DNA of 20,348 nucleotides from Oscillospiraceae bacterium (GTDB taxonomy: Bacteria; Bacillota_A; Clostridia; Oscillospirales; Oscillospiraceae). The translations under genes and the position numbers were made by a program. Below the pieces are notes generated by a model. The model saw nothing but the letters and a program-made list of their open reading frames with translations. It ran no database searches and had not been told where the DNA came from. How positions within the stretch are numbered: the first letter of the stretch is position 1; each line of letters opens with the position of its first letter. This document shows positions 6,699 to 14,595 of this stretch, piece after piece. The stretch covers positions 1-20,348 of the forward strand of contig JAGBEM010000179.1 of NCBI GenBank assembly GCA_017936985.1, read 5' to 3'.

Positions 6699-8507
6699 AT
6701 GATCCGTGAGGTCAATTACAAAGATTGCTGCATTACAGGCGGCTTCTGGAAGCGTCGGCAGGATATCAATCAAACAGTGACGGTAAAGGCGGTTTATGAC
6801 CGCTTTACGGAGACGCACCGCTTTGATCTGCTGAAATGCAAATGGACAGAACAGACCGAATGGCAAGCCCATTTCTTCTGGGATTCCGATGTTGCCAAAT
6901 GGCTGGAGGGTGCGGCATATCTTTTGGGACAGAAACCCGATCCGCAGCTGCAGGCACTGGTGGAGGCGGCAATTGATGATCTGCTGGAAAACCAGTGGCC
7001 AGATGGCTATATAAACAGCTATTTTACAGTAAAAACCAACGAACCCCGGCTGACAAACCGGGATCGCCATGAACTGTACTGCGCCGGTCATCTGATGGAG
7101 GCCGCTTGTGCTTACTATGAGGCAACCGGCGAAGATCGGTTTTTGAAAGCGGTTTGCCGTTATGCGGATCTGATCGAAAAGGTGTTTAAAATCGACGGGA
7201 GCGCTCCTTTTGTTACCGGTGGCCATCCGGAGATTGAATTGGCATTGGTTCGACTTTCCCGGACGACGGGGGAGAAGCGGTATTTCGAGCTGGCACAGTT
7301 TTTCCTGGATCAGCGGGGCAATAATGAAAAGGACACCACAGTGAATGACTGGGCAAAGCATTGCTACGATCAGAGTCATATGCCTCTAAAGCAGCAGCGC
7401 ACTGCGGAAGGCCATGCTGTTCGTGCGATGTACATTGCCTGCGGTATGGCGGATCTGGCGCTGCAGAATCAGGATGCGGCTTATCTGGAAGCGGCGGAAG
7501 CCATTTTTCAAAACGCTGTGGACAAGCGGATGTACATTACCGGAGGAATGGGCTCGGCCTATGCCGGTGAGTCATTTACTGTGGATCGGGATCTTCCCAG
7601 TGATACGGCTTATGCAGAGACCTGCGCAGCCCTTTCCATGATCTTCTTTGCCCGGCGGCTGCTGCGGATCCGGGCGGACAGCCGGTATGCCGATGCCATT
7701 GAGCGGGTGCTTTATAACGGTGCGCTGTCCGGTGTTTCGCTGGATGGAGAATCTTTCTTCTATGTGAATCCTCTGGAATTGGAGCCGGATTTTAATCAGA
7801 CCAATACTTCCACAACTATCAAGATCAAACGGCCGCTGACACAACGGGTCAAGGTCTTCAACTGCTCCTGCTGTCCGCCCAATATTTTCCGGGTGCTGGC
7901 CAGCATGAGCGATCTGCTTTATGGTGTGGATGCGGATACTTTGTATGTGCACCAGTATGCCCAGTCTCAAGCGCCTGGAGTTGTCTGTGAAACAGAATAT
8001 CCTGTCTGCGGCCAGGTGAAGCTGACAGTTACCGGATATCGAAAGGTTGCGCTGCGAATCCCGGGCTGGTGTCGGGAATTTACCCTGTCCCATCCGTATA
8101 CACTGGAGCGGGGTTACGCTTATGTGGAGGTTCCGTCGGATGGTGTGATCACCATTTCTTTTGCCATGCCGGCAGAGTGGATGGAGGCAGATGCCTACAT
8201 CCCGGAAGTTGCCAACAAGCTGGCGCTGATGCGCGGTCCGGTGGTCTACTGTCTGGAAGGCGTGGACAACGGAAATCAGCTTCGCAATGTACTGGTGGAT
8301 CCGGATCAGCCGGTGGAAGCTGCGGATCGTGAGAAGTTCGGTGTGCCGGTACTGAAAACCAAAGGACTTTACAAGGTCCCGGGTGCTGGGTTGTACAGGC
8401 GATTTTGCAATGTCCGGCAGGAAAAGGAACTGACATTCATTCCGTATTTTGCCTTTTCCAACCGGGGAGAATCGGAAATGTATGTTTGGCTCAATTATAA
8501 GCAGTAA
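6699..8507 (+). CDS. GH127 beta-L-arabinofuranosidase (DUF1680 family)
   Basis: GH127 enzymes remove terminal beta-L-arabinofuranose residues from plant glycans and glycoproteins such as extensins, using a zinc-bound cysteine nucleophile. The protein is 602 residues, of family length, opening with the typical DUF1680 N-terminus (FWKRRQ, then FFWDSDVAKWLEG). The metal and catalytic signatures are intact: YAETCA at E307/C309 and CSCCPPN at C391/C392, matching the Glu, Cys and Cys-Cys set of HypBA1. There is no signal peptide, so it acts on imported oligosaccharides in the cytoplasm. ATG 6699 follows AGGGGGTG. It has its own promoter and terminator and no sugar transporter beside it, so the uptake route is not visible here. 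The specific linkage is inferred from the family. Confidence 0.92.
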   Translation: MIREVNYKDCCITGGFWKRRQDINQTVTVKAVYDRFTETHRFDLLKCKWTEQTEWQAHFFWDSDVAKWLEGAAYLLGQKPDPQLQALVEAAIDDLLENQWPDGYINSYFTVKTNEPRLTNRDRHELYCAGHLMEAACAYYEATGEDRFLKAVCRYADLIEKVFKIDGSAPFVTGGHPEIELALVRLSRTTGEKRYFELAQFFLDQRGNNEKDTTVNDWAKHCYDQSHMPLKQQRTAEGHAVRAMYIACGMADLALQNQDAAYLEAAEAIFQNAVDKRMYITGGMGSAYAGESFTVDRDLPSDTAYAETCAALSMIFFARRLLRIRADSRYADAIERVLYNGALSGVSLDGESFFYVNPLELEPDFNQTNTSTTIKIKRPLTQRVKVFNCSCCPPNIFRVLASMSDLLYGVDADTLYVHQYAQSQAPGVVCETEYPVCGQVKLTVTGYRKVALRIPGWCREFTLSHPYTLERGYAYVEVPSDGVITISFAMPAEWMEADAYIPEVANKLALMRGPVVYCLEGVDNGNQLRNVLVDPDQPVEAADREKFGVPVLKTKGLYKVPGAGLYRRFCNVRQEKELTFIPYFAFSNRGESEMYVWLNYKQ

Positions 8508-8513
8508 TAAATC

Positions 8514-8542
8514 ACAAGCCGCCGGGAACGGCGGCTTGTTTT
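8514..8542 (+). terminator. Terminator of the GH127 gene
   Basis: An 11-bp stem (8514-8524 with 8529-8539) with a GGAA loop and T-run, identical over 31 nt to the terminator at 6578-6608. Confidence 0.92.
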
Positions 8543-8601
8543 CTTTTTGGAAATATGATATATTGAACACAGAAATCAATCTGTTTCAGGAGGAAACGAA
8601 T

Positions 8602-9642
8602 ATGATCGAAAGAATGTACGCAGAATTTGCCTGGGAAAAGACAGAAACACTGCTGAGCATTGATTCGCCTTCCGGTTTTACCTCCCGGGCGGCTGCCTGG
8701 GTCAAGGAAAACTTTGAAAAGCTGGGATTTACTGCCCAGATCACGGCTAAGGGCGGTGTGTTGGTAGACCTGGGCGGTGAGGACGAAAATGACGGACTGC
8801 TGCTGGAGGCTCACGCCGATACTTTGGGCGGCATGGTGGCAGAGGTCAAGGGCAACGGCCGTTTGCGGCTGACTGCTTTGGGCGGTATGAATCCCAACAA
8901 CGGCGAAGCGGAAAATGTATGGGTCTATACCCGCTCTAGCAAGGTGCTGGACGGCACATTCCAGCTGTGCAACGCTTCTGTTCATGTCAACGGTGACTAC
9001 AGCTCCGCCAAGCGGGGATTTGACAATATGGAAGTGGTGCTGGATGAAGATGTCAGCAGCGCTGCGGATACCCGGGCTTTGGGCGTTGAGGTGGGCGACA
9101 TCGTTTGCTTTGAGCCACGGACCCGGCGGACGGCTTCCGGTTATATCAAGAGCCGTTTTTTGGATGATAAGCTGTCTGTGGGTATTTTGCTTGGCTTTGC
9201 AAAGTATCTTGCTGACAATTCTATTACTCCCAAGCGCCGCACCTGGATCCATGTGACGGTGTATGAAGAGGTAGGCCACGGTGGCAGTGCATCTGTGCCG
9301 AATGGTATCACCGAAGCGATTTCTGTGGACATGGGCTGTGTGGGCAATGGCCTGCAGTGTACCGAAAAGCAGGTGTCTATCTGTGCCAAGGATTCCGGTG
9401 GCCCCTACAGCTACGAAGTGGTGGGCAAGCTCGTTGAGGCGGCAAAGAAGACCGGTGCGGATTATGCGGTGGATGTGTATCCTTACTACGGAAGCGATGT
9501 GGAAGCGACATTGCGCAGCGGCGTGGATATCCGCCACGGTTTGATTGGTGCCGGTGTGTACGCCAGCCACGGCTACGAGCGCAGCCATATGGATGGCGTA
9601 TACAATACCCTGAAGGTAATTGCAGGGTATCTGGAGGTCTGA
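8602..9642 (+). CDS. M42 family metallo-aminopeptidase
   Basis: M42 peptidases are cytoplasmic di-metal aminopeptidases that form large tetrahedral complexes and trim peptides. This 346-residue protein shows the full ligand set: H71 with D73 (EAHAD), D188 in SRFLDDK, the catalytic and ligand pair E222/E223 in YEEVGHGG, D243 in SVDMGC, and H329 in ERSHMDG. An insertion after residue 80 fits the family's dimerisation domain. The in-frame start at 8449 lies inside the GH127 gene; ATG 8602 is preferred because AGGAGG precedes it at ideal distance. A weak promoter, TTGTTT-17-TATATT (8536-8564), overlaps the preceding terminator. The next gene starts 1 nt after the stop, so the two are probably co-translated. 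Substrate preference cannot be read. Confidence 0.93.
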   Translation: MIERMYAEFAWEKTETLLSIDSPSGFTSRAAAWVKENFEKLGFTAQITAKGGVLVDLGGEDENDGLLLEAHADTLGGMVAEVKGNGRLRLTALGGMNPNNGEAENVWVYTRSSKVLDGTFQLCNASVHVNGDYSSAKRGFDNMEVVLDEDVSSAADTRALGVEVGDIVCFEPRTRRTASGYIKSRFLDDKLSVGILLGFAKYLADNSITPKRRTWIHVTVYEEVGHGGSASVPNGITEAISVDMGCVGNGLQCTEKQVSICAKDSGGPYSYEVVGKLVEAAKKTGADYAVDVYPYYGSDVEATLRSGVDIRHGLIGAGVYASHGYERSHMDGVYNTLKVIAGYLEV

Positions 9643-9643
9643 T

Positions 9644-9982
9644 ATGGATCGGGAAACGGAAAGAAAAGCCGGAAGATTCCTGGGGATTGGCGGCAGCATT
9701 TACGGCATCGTGTTCATGGTGATCTGGTGCGGTATATGCGCGGCGATGGGTGCCTGGTTTATGCTGATCTTCGGTGTGCCGATGCTGATCTTTATGGTGG
9801 TGCGGACGGTAGTGATCGTTCGCAAGACCAAGGAGAAACCGAAAGAACCCTGGGATCTGCCGCCGGAGCCGGAAAAATATGCCGGTAGTCGGAGCAGTGG
9901 AGAGGGTTTCTGCCCCTACTGCGGGATGCGCAGAGAAGAAGGCTTTGAGTACTGTCCGAAATGTGGCAGACGGCTCCCATAA
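9644..9982 (+). CDS. Small membrane protein with C-terminal zinc ribbon
   Basis: A 112-residue protein without a named family. It has two hydrophobic segments (about residues 15-36 and 38-57), a basic stretch (VRKTKEKPKEP), a proline-rich linker and a C-terminal CPYCG...CPKCGRRL zinc ribbon. The likely arrangement is two membrane helices with the ribbon in the cytoplasm. ATG 9644 follows GGAGG (9633-9637), which lies within the end of the M42 gene, and there is 1 nt between the genes. The tight coupling suggests a shared operon, but no functional link is known to me. Zinc-ribbon proteins of this type are common in Firmicutes and often serve as small adaptors. Confidence 0.8.
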   Translation: MDRETERKAGRFLGIGGSIYGIVFMVIWCGICAAMGAWFMLIFGVPMLIFMVVRTVVIVRKTKEKPKEPWDLPPEPEKYAGSRSSGEGFCPYCGMRREEGFEYCPKCGRRLP

Positions 9983-9984
9983 AA

Positions 9985-10025
9985 CTACACAATATCCACA
10001 TAAAAAAGGCTTTCTTTTTGTGTAG
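9985..10025 (+). other. Inverted repeat after the zinc-ribbon gene, possible weak terminator
   Basis: CTACACAA (9985-9992) pairs with TTGTGTAG (10018-10025) around a 25-nt loop, which itself holds an A-run/T-run hairpin. No clean T-run follows the outer stem, so termination is only possible, not clear. Confidence 0.3.
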
Positions 10026-10033
10026 GATCACTG

Positions 10034-10061
10034 TTGCATTTTCACCCTGAAGTTGTATAAT
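10034..10061 (+). promoter_or_regulatory. Promoter of the MATE exporter gene
   Basis: TTGCAT (10034-10039), 16-nt spacer, perfect TATAAT (10056-10061). The transcript would start a few bases before the ribosome binding site. Confidence 0.75.
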
Positions 10062-10084
10062 TTGCGGTAACTGGGGGTGAGGCA

Positions 10085-11437
10085 GTGAAAGCCAAACATA
10101 CTATGGATTTGACTAGTGGATCGGTCGTGAAGAACCTGCTTATTTTTGCGTTGCCGATTCTAGCTTCCAATCTGCTGCAACAGCTTTACAATGCGGCGGA
10201 TACGGTCATCGTCGGCAAATTTGCCAGTGAAACTGCTTTGGCGGCGGTGGGATCCACCGGTTCTTTGATCACCTTGCTGCTGAGTTTGTTTACTGGACTG
10301 GCGACGGGCACCAATGTGGCCTGTGCCAATCACTATGGCGCCCGGAATCGGGATAAACTATGGCGCTGTATGCACACTTCTATTTTACTGGGTGCCATCA
10401 GCGGCCTGGTTTTGGCTGTTTTCGGCTTTTTGCTGGCAAGACCGCTGCAGGAAATGATGGGTTCTCCTGATAACGTTATCGATCAGGCAACGCTGTATAT
10501 CCGCATCTATTTTTGCGGCGTGCCAGCTTCGATGGTTTATAATTTTGCTGCTGCTATTCTCAGAGCCTATGGCGATACCAAGCGGCCTATGGTGATCCTG
10601 GCTGTTAGCGGTGTTATCAATGTGCTTTTGAATCTGGTGTTCGTGATATTGCTGCATATGGATGTGGATGGTGTAGCATTGGCGACGATCATCAGTCAAT
10701 ATCTTTCGATGGCGGCAGTGTTGTATCTGTTGTTTGATCCTAAGGGCGAATGCGCAATGCAGTACCGCGCATTGCGAATGGATCCTGGTGCGATCAGGGA
10801 AATCGTGTTGGTTGGTGTTCCCAGCGGCATCAACGGTACTGTATTCAGTCTTTCCAATGTTATCTTGCAGTCTACCATCAATTCCTTCGGCGACATTGTT
10901 ATGGCCGCAAATGCTGCATCGAACAGCATTACGGGTTTTGTTTATTTGATAATGACATCTTTTTCCACTGCAAGCGTTAGCTTTGCCGGTCAATGCCGTG
11001 GCGCCAGGAAGTATGACCGAATCGATAAGCTGCTTGTTTGGGGATTAGCCAGCAGTGCGGTTGGCATTTGCTTGGCATCTACGATCATTTCAATCATTCC
11101 GCGAGCGCTTTTGGGCTTTTATACCAATAACGAGCAGGTGATGAGCATTGGTGTGGAAAAGATGCTTCTGGTGAGTTGGAGCTACCTGTTATTCCCTATG
11201 TCGGAAACCACCACCGGTTGCCTACGGGGCATGGGCTATTCCACCACACCTACGATTCTGAATATCTGCGGCATTTGCATTCCCAGATTGCTGTGGGTGT
11301 ACTTAATATTCCCATTGTATCCGACGTTTTTAATGTTGAATGTTTGCTATCCGGTATCCTGGTTCATTAGCGGCGCGCTGCAGCTTGGCTATTATTTCCG
11401 ATGCCGCAAAAAACTGCGCAGCGCACTGCCTGCTTAA
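10085..11437 (+). CDS. MATE family efflux transporter (DinF/NorM-like)
   Basis: A 450-residue integral membrane protein with about twelve hydrophobic helices in two similar halves, as in MATE exporters that use a sodium or proton gradient to expel drugs or metabolites. The N-terminus DLTSGSVVKNLLIFALPILASNLLQQLYNAAD is typical, as are GKFASETALAAVG and AILRAYGDTKRPM. The start is taken as GTG 10085, since GGGGGTGA (10073-10080) is right before it; the first ATG (10103) would lie about 22 nt from that site. Codon use here appears less biased than in the core genes (more TTG and TTT). It has its own promoter and shares a terminator with the convergent GH2 gene. Substrate is unknown. Confidence 0.92.
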   Translation: MKAKHTMDLTSGSVVKNLLIFALPILASNLLQQLYNAADTVIVGKFASETALAAVGSTGSLITLLLSLFTGLATGTNVACANHYGARNRDKLWRCMHTSILLGAISGLVLAVFGFLLARPLQEMMGSPDNVIDQATLYIRIYFCGVPASMVYNFAAAILRAYGDTKRPMVILAVSGVINVLLNLVFVILLHMDVDGVALATIISQYLSMAAVLYLLFDPKGECAMQYRALRMDPGAIREIVLVGVPSGINGTVFSLSNVILQSTINSFGDIVMAANAASNSITGFVYLIMTSFSTASVSFAGQCRGARKYDRIDKLLVWGLASSAVGICLASTIISIIPRALLGFYTNNEQVMSIGVEKMLLVSWSYLLFPMSETTTGCLRGMGYSTTPTILNICGICIPRLLWVYLIFPLYPTFLMLNVCYPVSWFISGALQLGYYFRCRKKLRSALPA

Positions 11438-11443
11438 AAATTG

Positions 11444-11474
11444 AGCACCCCGACGACGTGCCGGGGTGCTTTTG
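11444..11474. terminator. Terminator between the convergent MATE and GH2 genes
   Basis: AGCACCCCG (11444-11452) pairs with CGGGGTGCT (11462-11470), 9-nt loop, T-run on the plus strand. On the minus strand the stem is followed by a T-rich stretch, so it can serve both genes. Confidence 0.88.
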
Positions 11475-13814
11475 TTATGCAATGGTGAAATCAATGGTCA
11501 CGGGTTCGGTTTGGGCGGTGCTGACGGTGAGTTGGGCGGTGCCGGGGTGGCCCAAGGTGCGGATATAGGTGCCGGTCATGCCGCCTTCGGCGGTGACGGT
11601 GTCCGGGCCTATGAGCTCTGCATCGCCGGTCAGCGTCAGCTTTACCGGAAGCTGGGCGTAGGGGGCAAGGTTGCCGTATTCATCCAGGATCCGGATCCGC
11701 ACAGCGGCCATATCATAGGTGTCGCCTTCGGAAAGGGTGGTGGAACTGGGAGTGATTTCCAGTGAGAGCTTGATGCCGGGGCATTGGGTAACGCTGGCAA
11801 CTATCTGACCGTCTTTGATGGCATCAAAACGCCAGACAGTGGCAGCACTGCCCCAGTTGCTGACATATTTTCCATAGAGGCGAATACCATCGTTCCAGGT
11901 CAGCTTGTAGCGCAGCATCGCCCACAGCAGACGCAGGGCATCGCCGGCTTTGATTCCTGCAGGGCCGTGTTTGGCCATGGCCAGAAGGCACCTGCGCACG
12001 AGGTCGGCTTTTGCTTTCGGGAAGCCCTCTTGGGTTTCCAAAAGGTTGCCGACGGTGTCGTCAATGGGCAGGGGACTGTGTTTCAGTCCGGTAAAGCTGC
12101 CGGCAGACAGGGAAGTGACGAAAATATTATTTTTGTAGAGTTTTACTTCGTCGGCATTGGTAAAAGCATAGATGTCACCGCGCTGACCGCCGGGATAGTC
12201 GCCGATGTCCATGGACGAGCCAATGACCAGAACAGGGCGTTCATCTGCCTGGCTGGCGTAAACGGCAGCGGCCAGTTTGGGATTGCGGAAAGCGTCCATA
12301 ACGCCGTGGTAGCAGATCCGGTCACCGGAGCCGAAGTCTTTGTGTGTTGCGTAGTCAAACATACACCAGCCAAAGCAGCCGGAATGGACACCGGAAGCGG
12401 CGGCATCGTTTTGCACCCGGGCATGGCGCAGGGCGTGTTCCTGGCGGCGCTGCCAAGTATCAAAGGACTTGGTGGGGAACATATGACCGTTGTGCTCGGA
12501 GATCAGCAGAGCCTTGCGTGTATCCGGGGTGACGGTTTTTTTCTTGCGGACACCAGGGTTGTTGCCGGTGTGGGAAAAGTCGTTGTAGGCGTACACGTCT
12601 TCCAGGAAGCTGCTCTTCAGTCGATCCCGGACGCCGGAGGTGGCGCGGCTGGGATCCAACGCGTGGGCAACCGCGTTGGTGCGACGGTAGAGGTCGTCAT
12701 CGTCAGGACTTTCGTTGATACGGACACCCCAAAGGATAATGCTGGGGTGGTTGCGGTATTGCAGGACCATTTCCCGGGTGTTTTCTACCACCTGGTCTTT
12801 CCAATCGGCATCGCCCAGGTGCTGCCAGCCGGGGAACTCGGTGAAGACCAACAGACCGATCCGGTCGCATTCGTCGATGAAATACTGGCTCTGGGGATAG
12901 TGTGAGGTGCGGACGGCCACGCAGCCCAGCTCTTCTTTCAAGATCCGGGCATCTTCCCGCTGGAGGCTTTCCGGGGCGGCGTAGCCGATGTAAGGGTAGC
13001 ACTGGTGGCGGTTTAAGCCCCGGAGGAAGGTTTTTTGACCGTTGAGGTAAAAACAGTCGGCGCGAAATTCTGCGGTTCGGAAACCGAATTTCACTTCCTG
13101 GGTGTCGCAGACAGCGCCATTCTTTTGTAAGCTGACCCGGCAGGTATAGCGGTAAGGATCCAGGTTGCTCCAGCTTCTGGCACCGGGCAGGGTGAGGGTG
13201 GTAGCCTCCGACAGAGAGACCGGCTGGGAAAGGCAAACATTGCCGCTTGCGTCCAGAAGCTCTGCCACAGCGGTACAGCCACCGGGATTTTTGGTGTGCA
13301 GCTCCACCCGGGCGGTGGTGAGAGTGGGGGTAGTGATATAGATGTCGGAAATGTGGGAGCTTTCCCGGATGTCCAGCCAGACTTCCCGGTACAGACCGCC
13401 ATAGGTCAGATAGTCGATGACAAAGCCGAAAGGGGGAATGGCAGGGTTTTCGGTGGTATCCAGGCGGACGGCAATGAGATTGTCGCTGCCGTAGCGCACA
13501 AGGTCGGTGATCTCCACCCGGAAAGCGGTGTAGCCGCAGCGGTGGGTGAGGGCTTCGTGACCGTTAACAAATACGGTGGCGATGTGGCCTGCACCGTCAA
13601 ATTGCAAGAACAGGCGCTTACCTTTGTGCTGTGCGTCGATGGGGAGGTTTCGGCGGTAGGCGCAGATCATCTGATAGGCCTCGTGATCAGCGTAGTGCTG
13701 GGGCAGGGGAGCGACATTGTGGGGCAGGCGTACCGGTTTGCCGGTGCCGCTGCCGGAAATAAATTCGTCGGTTGCCTGGGGCGTAAATTCCCAACCGTTG
13801 CACAGACTTTGCAT
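11475..13814 (-). CDS. Glycoside hydrolase family 2 (beta-galactosidase/beta-glucuronidase type)
   Basis: A 779-residue GH2 protein in usual order: a jelly-roll sugar-binding domain (about 1-150, with VFVNGHEALTHRCGYTAF), an immunoglobulin-like domain, and a TIM barrel containing FLRGLNRHQCYPYIGYA, VRTSHYPQS, the acid/base E368 (RINES) and the nucleophile E440 (LISEHNG). A C-terminal part from about 690 looks like a bacterial Ig/invasin-like domain. No signal peptide is seen, so it is cytoplasmic. GH2 covers several exo-glycosidases, and I cannot tell galactosidase from glucuronidase or mannosidase. The acid/base motif reads WGVRINES, where many relatives have WxxxNE with other residues. ATG 13814 follows GGAGG. 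It has its own near-consensus promoter and no visible transport partner. Confidence 0.92.
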   Translation of the reverse strand: MQSLCNGWEFTPQATDEFISGSGTGKPVRLPHNVAPLPQHYADHEAYQMICAYRRNLPIDAQHKGKRLFLQFDGAGHIATVFVNGHEALTHRCGYTAFRVEITDLVRYGSDNLIAVRLDTTENPAIPPFGFVIDYLTYGGLYREVWLDIRESSHISDIYITTPTLTTARVELHTKNPGGCTAVAELLDASGNVCLSQPVSLSEATTLTLPGARSWSNLDPYRYTCRVSLQKNGAVCDTQEVKFGFRTAEFRADCFYLNGQKTFLRGLNRHQCYPYIGYAAPESLQREDARILKEELGCVAVRTSHYPQSQYFIDECDRIGLLVFTEFPGWQHLGDADWKDQVVENTREMVLQYRNHPSIILWGVRINESPDDDDLYRRTNAVAHALDPSRATSGVRDRLKSSFLEDVYAYNDFSHTGNNPGVRKKKTVTPDTRKALLISEHNGHMFPTKSFDTWQRRQEHALRHARVQNDAAASGVHSGCFGWCMFDYATHKDFGSGDRICYHGVMDAFRNPKLAAAVYASQADERPVLVIGSSMDIGDYPGGQRGDIYAFTNADEVKLYKNNIFVTSLSAGSFTGLKHSPLPIDDTVGNLLETQEGFPKAKADLVRRCLLAMAKHGPAGIKAGDALRLLWAMLRYKLTWNDGIRLYGKYVSNWGSAATVWRFDAIKDGQIVASVTQCPGIKLSLEITPSSTTLSEGDTYDMAAVRIRILDEYGNLAPYAQLPVKLTLTGDAELIGPDTVTAEGGMTGTYIRTLGHPGTAQLTVSTAQTEPVTIDFTIA

Positions 13815-13841
13815 AGCAATGACCTCCGGGCTTTTTTCTTC

Positions 13842-13870
13842 ATCATATCGAAAATAAACGAAAATTGCAA
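13842..13870 (-). promoter_or_regulatory. Promoter of the GH2 gene
   Basis: On the minus strand TTGCAA (13870-13865) and TATGAT (13847-13842) are 17 nt apart. It is back to back with the tRNA-Leu promoter. Confidence 0.75.
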
Positions 13871-13885
13871 CAGAAAAACTGTCTC

Positions 13886-13914
13886 TTGCTTTTTTGGAAA
13901 AAGTGTACTATACT
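13886..13914 (+). promoter_or_regulatory. Promoter of the tRNA-Leu gene
   Basis: TTGCTT (13886-13891), 17-nt spacer, TATACT (13909-13914), about 14 nt before the tRNA 5' end. Confidence 0.65.
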
Positions 13915-13927
13915 AGGGAAGCTACCT

Positions 13928-14013
13928 GCCGGTGTGAGGGAATGGTAGACGTAGTGGACTCAAAATCCACCGCTGGCGACAGCGTACCGGTTCGAGTCCG
14001 GTCACCGGCACCA
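13928..14013 (+). tRNA. tRNA-Leu (anticodon CAA), CCA encoded
   Basis: The acceptor GCCGGTG (13928-13934) pairs with CACCGGC (14003-14009), followed by A and an encoded CCA. The anticodon stem GTGGA/TCCAC encloses CTCAAAA, giving anticodon CAA at 13961-13963 (leucine, UUG). The long variable arm (CGCTGGCGACAGCG) is that of a class II tRNA, and the T-arm is CCGG-TTCGAGT-CCGG. Its 3' end is duplicated 180 bp downstream. Confidence 0.97.
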
Positions 14014-14014
14014 T

Positions 14015-14050
14015 GAAAACAGCGACCCTATATGGGGTCGCTGTTTTCTT
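14015..14050 (+). terminator. Terminator of tRNA-Leu
   Basis: A 14-bp stem (14015-14028 with 14035-14048) with a TATATG loop. The 3' arm includes TTTTCTT. Confidence 0.85.
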
Positions 14051-14085
14051 ATATGTAAGGGGAGCGGACTCGAACCAATCTGAAT

Positions 14086-14166
14086 GCAACAGTCCAGTGG
14101 ACTGTTGCCCGATGTAGGCTTGACCACATCGGCACCTTAATTTTCTTTCCCGTGGGGAAAGAAAAT
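14086..14166. repeat. Three consecutive hairpins between the duplicated tRNA ends
   Basis: Hairpin 1 is an 11-bp perfect inverted repeat around one base (14086-14096 with 14098-14108). Hairpin 2 is CCGATGT (14109-14115) with ACATCGG (14126-14132). Hairpin 3 is a 12-bp perfect stem with a GTG loop (14140-14151 with 14155-14166). They are packed end to end with almost no spacing and encode nothing credible. This looks like a dispersed non-coding repeat unit. Confidence 0.75.
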
Positions 14167-14171
14167 GCAAA

Positions 14172-14191
14172 TCGAGTCCGGTCACCGGCAC
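14172..14191 (+). repeat. Duplicate of the tRNA-Leu 3' end (att-like direct repeat)
   Basis: This 20-nt stretch matches 13992-14011 of tRNA-Leu exactly, from the T-loop through the first C of CCA, at an offset of 180. It is followed, like the original, by a hairpin of similar shape (AGCAACC 14201-14207 with GGTTGCT 14217-14223). Such copies are typical footprints of integration at tRNA genes. Confidence 0.85.
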
Positions 14192-14239
14192 TAACATATT
14201 AGCAACCCTATAAGGAGGTTGCTGATTTCCGCTGGTGGT

Positions 14240-14503
14240 TTAGTCAGAAGATTCGTGATTATCTGGAAACAGTTCAAGGCGCAGCACATATTCCAATAGT
14301 GTTTTGCTTAAATACTCCTTCGTCACAAAGGGATTTTCTTTGGGCTCAGATTGCATATAATTCTCGCAGATTCTTGCATCTGGTCGTTTTGTTTTCAGTT
14401 TCGGATAAGTACAGTGTCCACAATGCACCTGGAAGAATTTGCCTTGACTGAGCACATAATGCTGCCGATAGTGTGCACAGCTTTGACAAGTAATTTGCTC
14501 CAT
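14240..14503 (-). CDS. Small Cys-rich protein, probable zinc binder, divergent from an XRE regulator
   Basis: An 87-residue protein with C6xxC9, then HCGHC (C28, C31) and C46 in RICENY, a set that could hold one or two zinc ions. The C-terminal half is charged and predicted helical (KEYLSKTLLEYVLRLELF). ATG 14503 is chosen because GAGGTGG precedes it with good spacing; an earlier TTG start at 14518 would lie on top of that site. The gene is visibly AT-richer than its neighbours. It faces the XRE regulator gene across a 92-nt spacer containing repeated motifs, so the two may be regulated together. I do not recognise a named family; I have the impression of similar pairs in other Clostridia but cannot check this. 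Confidence 0.75.
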   Translation of the reverse strand: MEQITCQSCAHYRQHYVLSQGKFFQVHCGHCTYPKLKTKRPDARICENYMQSEPKENPFVTKEYLSKTLLEYVLRLELFPDNHESSD

Positions 14504-14533
14504 TGAATACCACCTCAATTCAAGGATAACTTA

Positions 14534-14569
14534 TTTTAGGTTAAAAGACTATAATCTGTTTTTGGTTAA
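14534..14569. promoter_or_regulatory. Operator-like direct repeats and -10 box in the divergent spacer
   Basis: TTTTAGGTTAA (14534-14544) and TTTTTGGTTAA (14559-14569) differ at one base and start 25 nt apart. A perfect TATAAT (14550-14555) lies between them and a TAGAAT (14572-14577) lies after them. The layout suggests binding by the adjacent XRE protein over the promoter. No good -35 box is seen. Confidence 0.5.
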
Positions 14570-14595
14570 TGTAGAATGATTTTTGAGGTGATTAT

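Noticed and set aside
5241..7379. Long open frame (712 codons) antisense to the end of thrS, the oxidoreductase and GH127
   Set aside because: It crosses three genes, a terminator and a promoter; its product is rich in unlikely residues and matches no fold I recognise.
11784..12905. Open frame of 373 codons antisense to the GH2 gene
   Set aside because: It lies wholly within the GH2 gene, whose catalytic residues are intact; no ribosome binding site.
13922..14197. Open frame on the minus strand over tRNA-Leu (product contains VPVTGLEPVRCRQRW)
   Set aside because: It is a translation of the tRNA and its duplicate. This type of peptide is a known spurious annotation.
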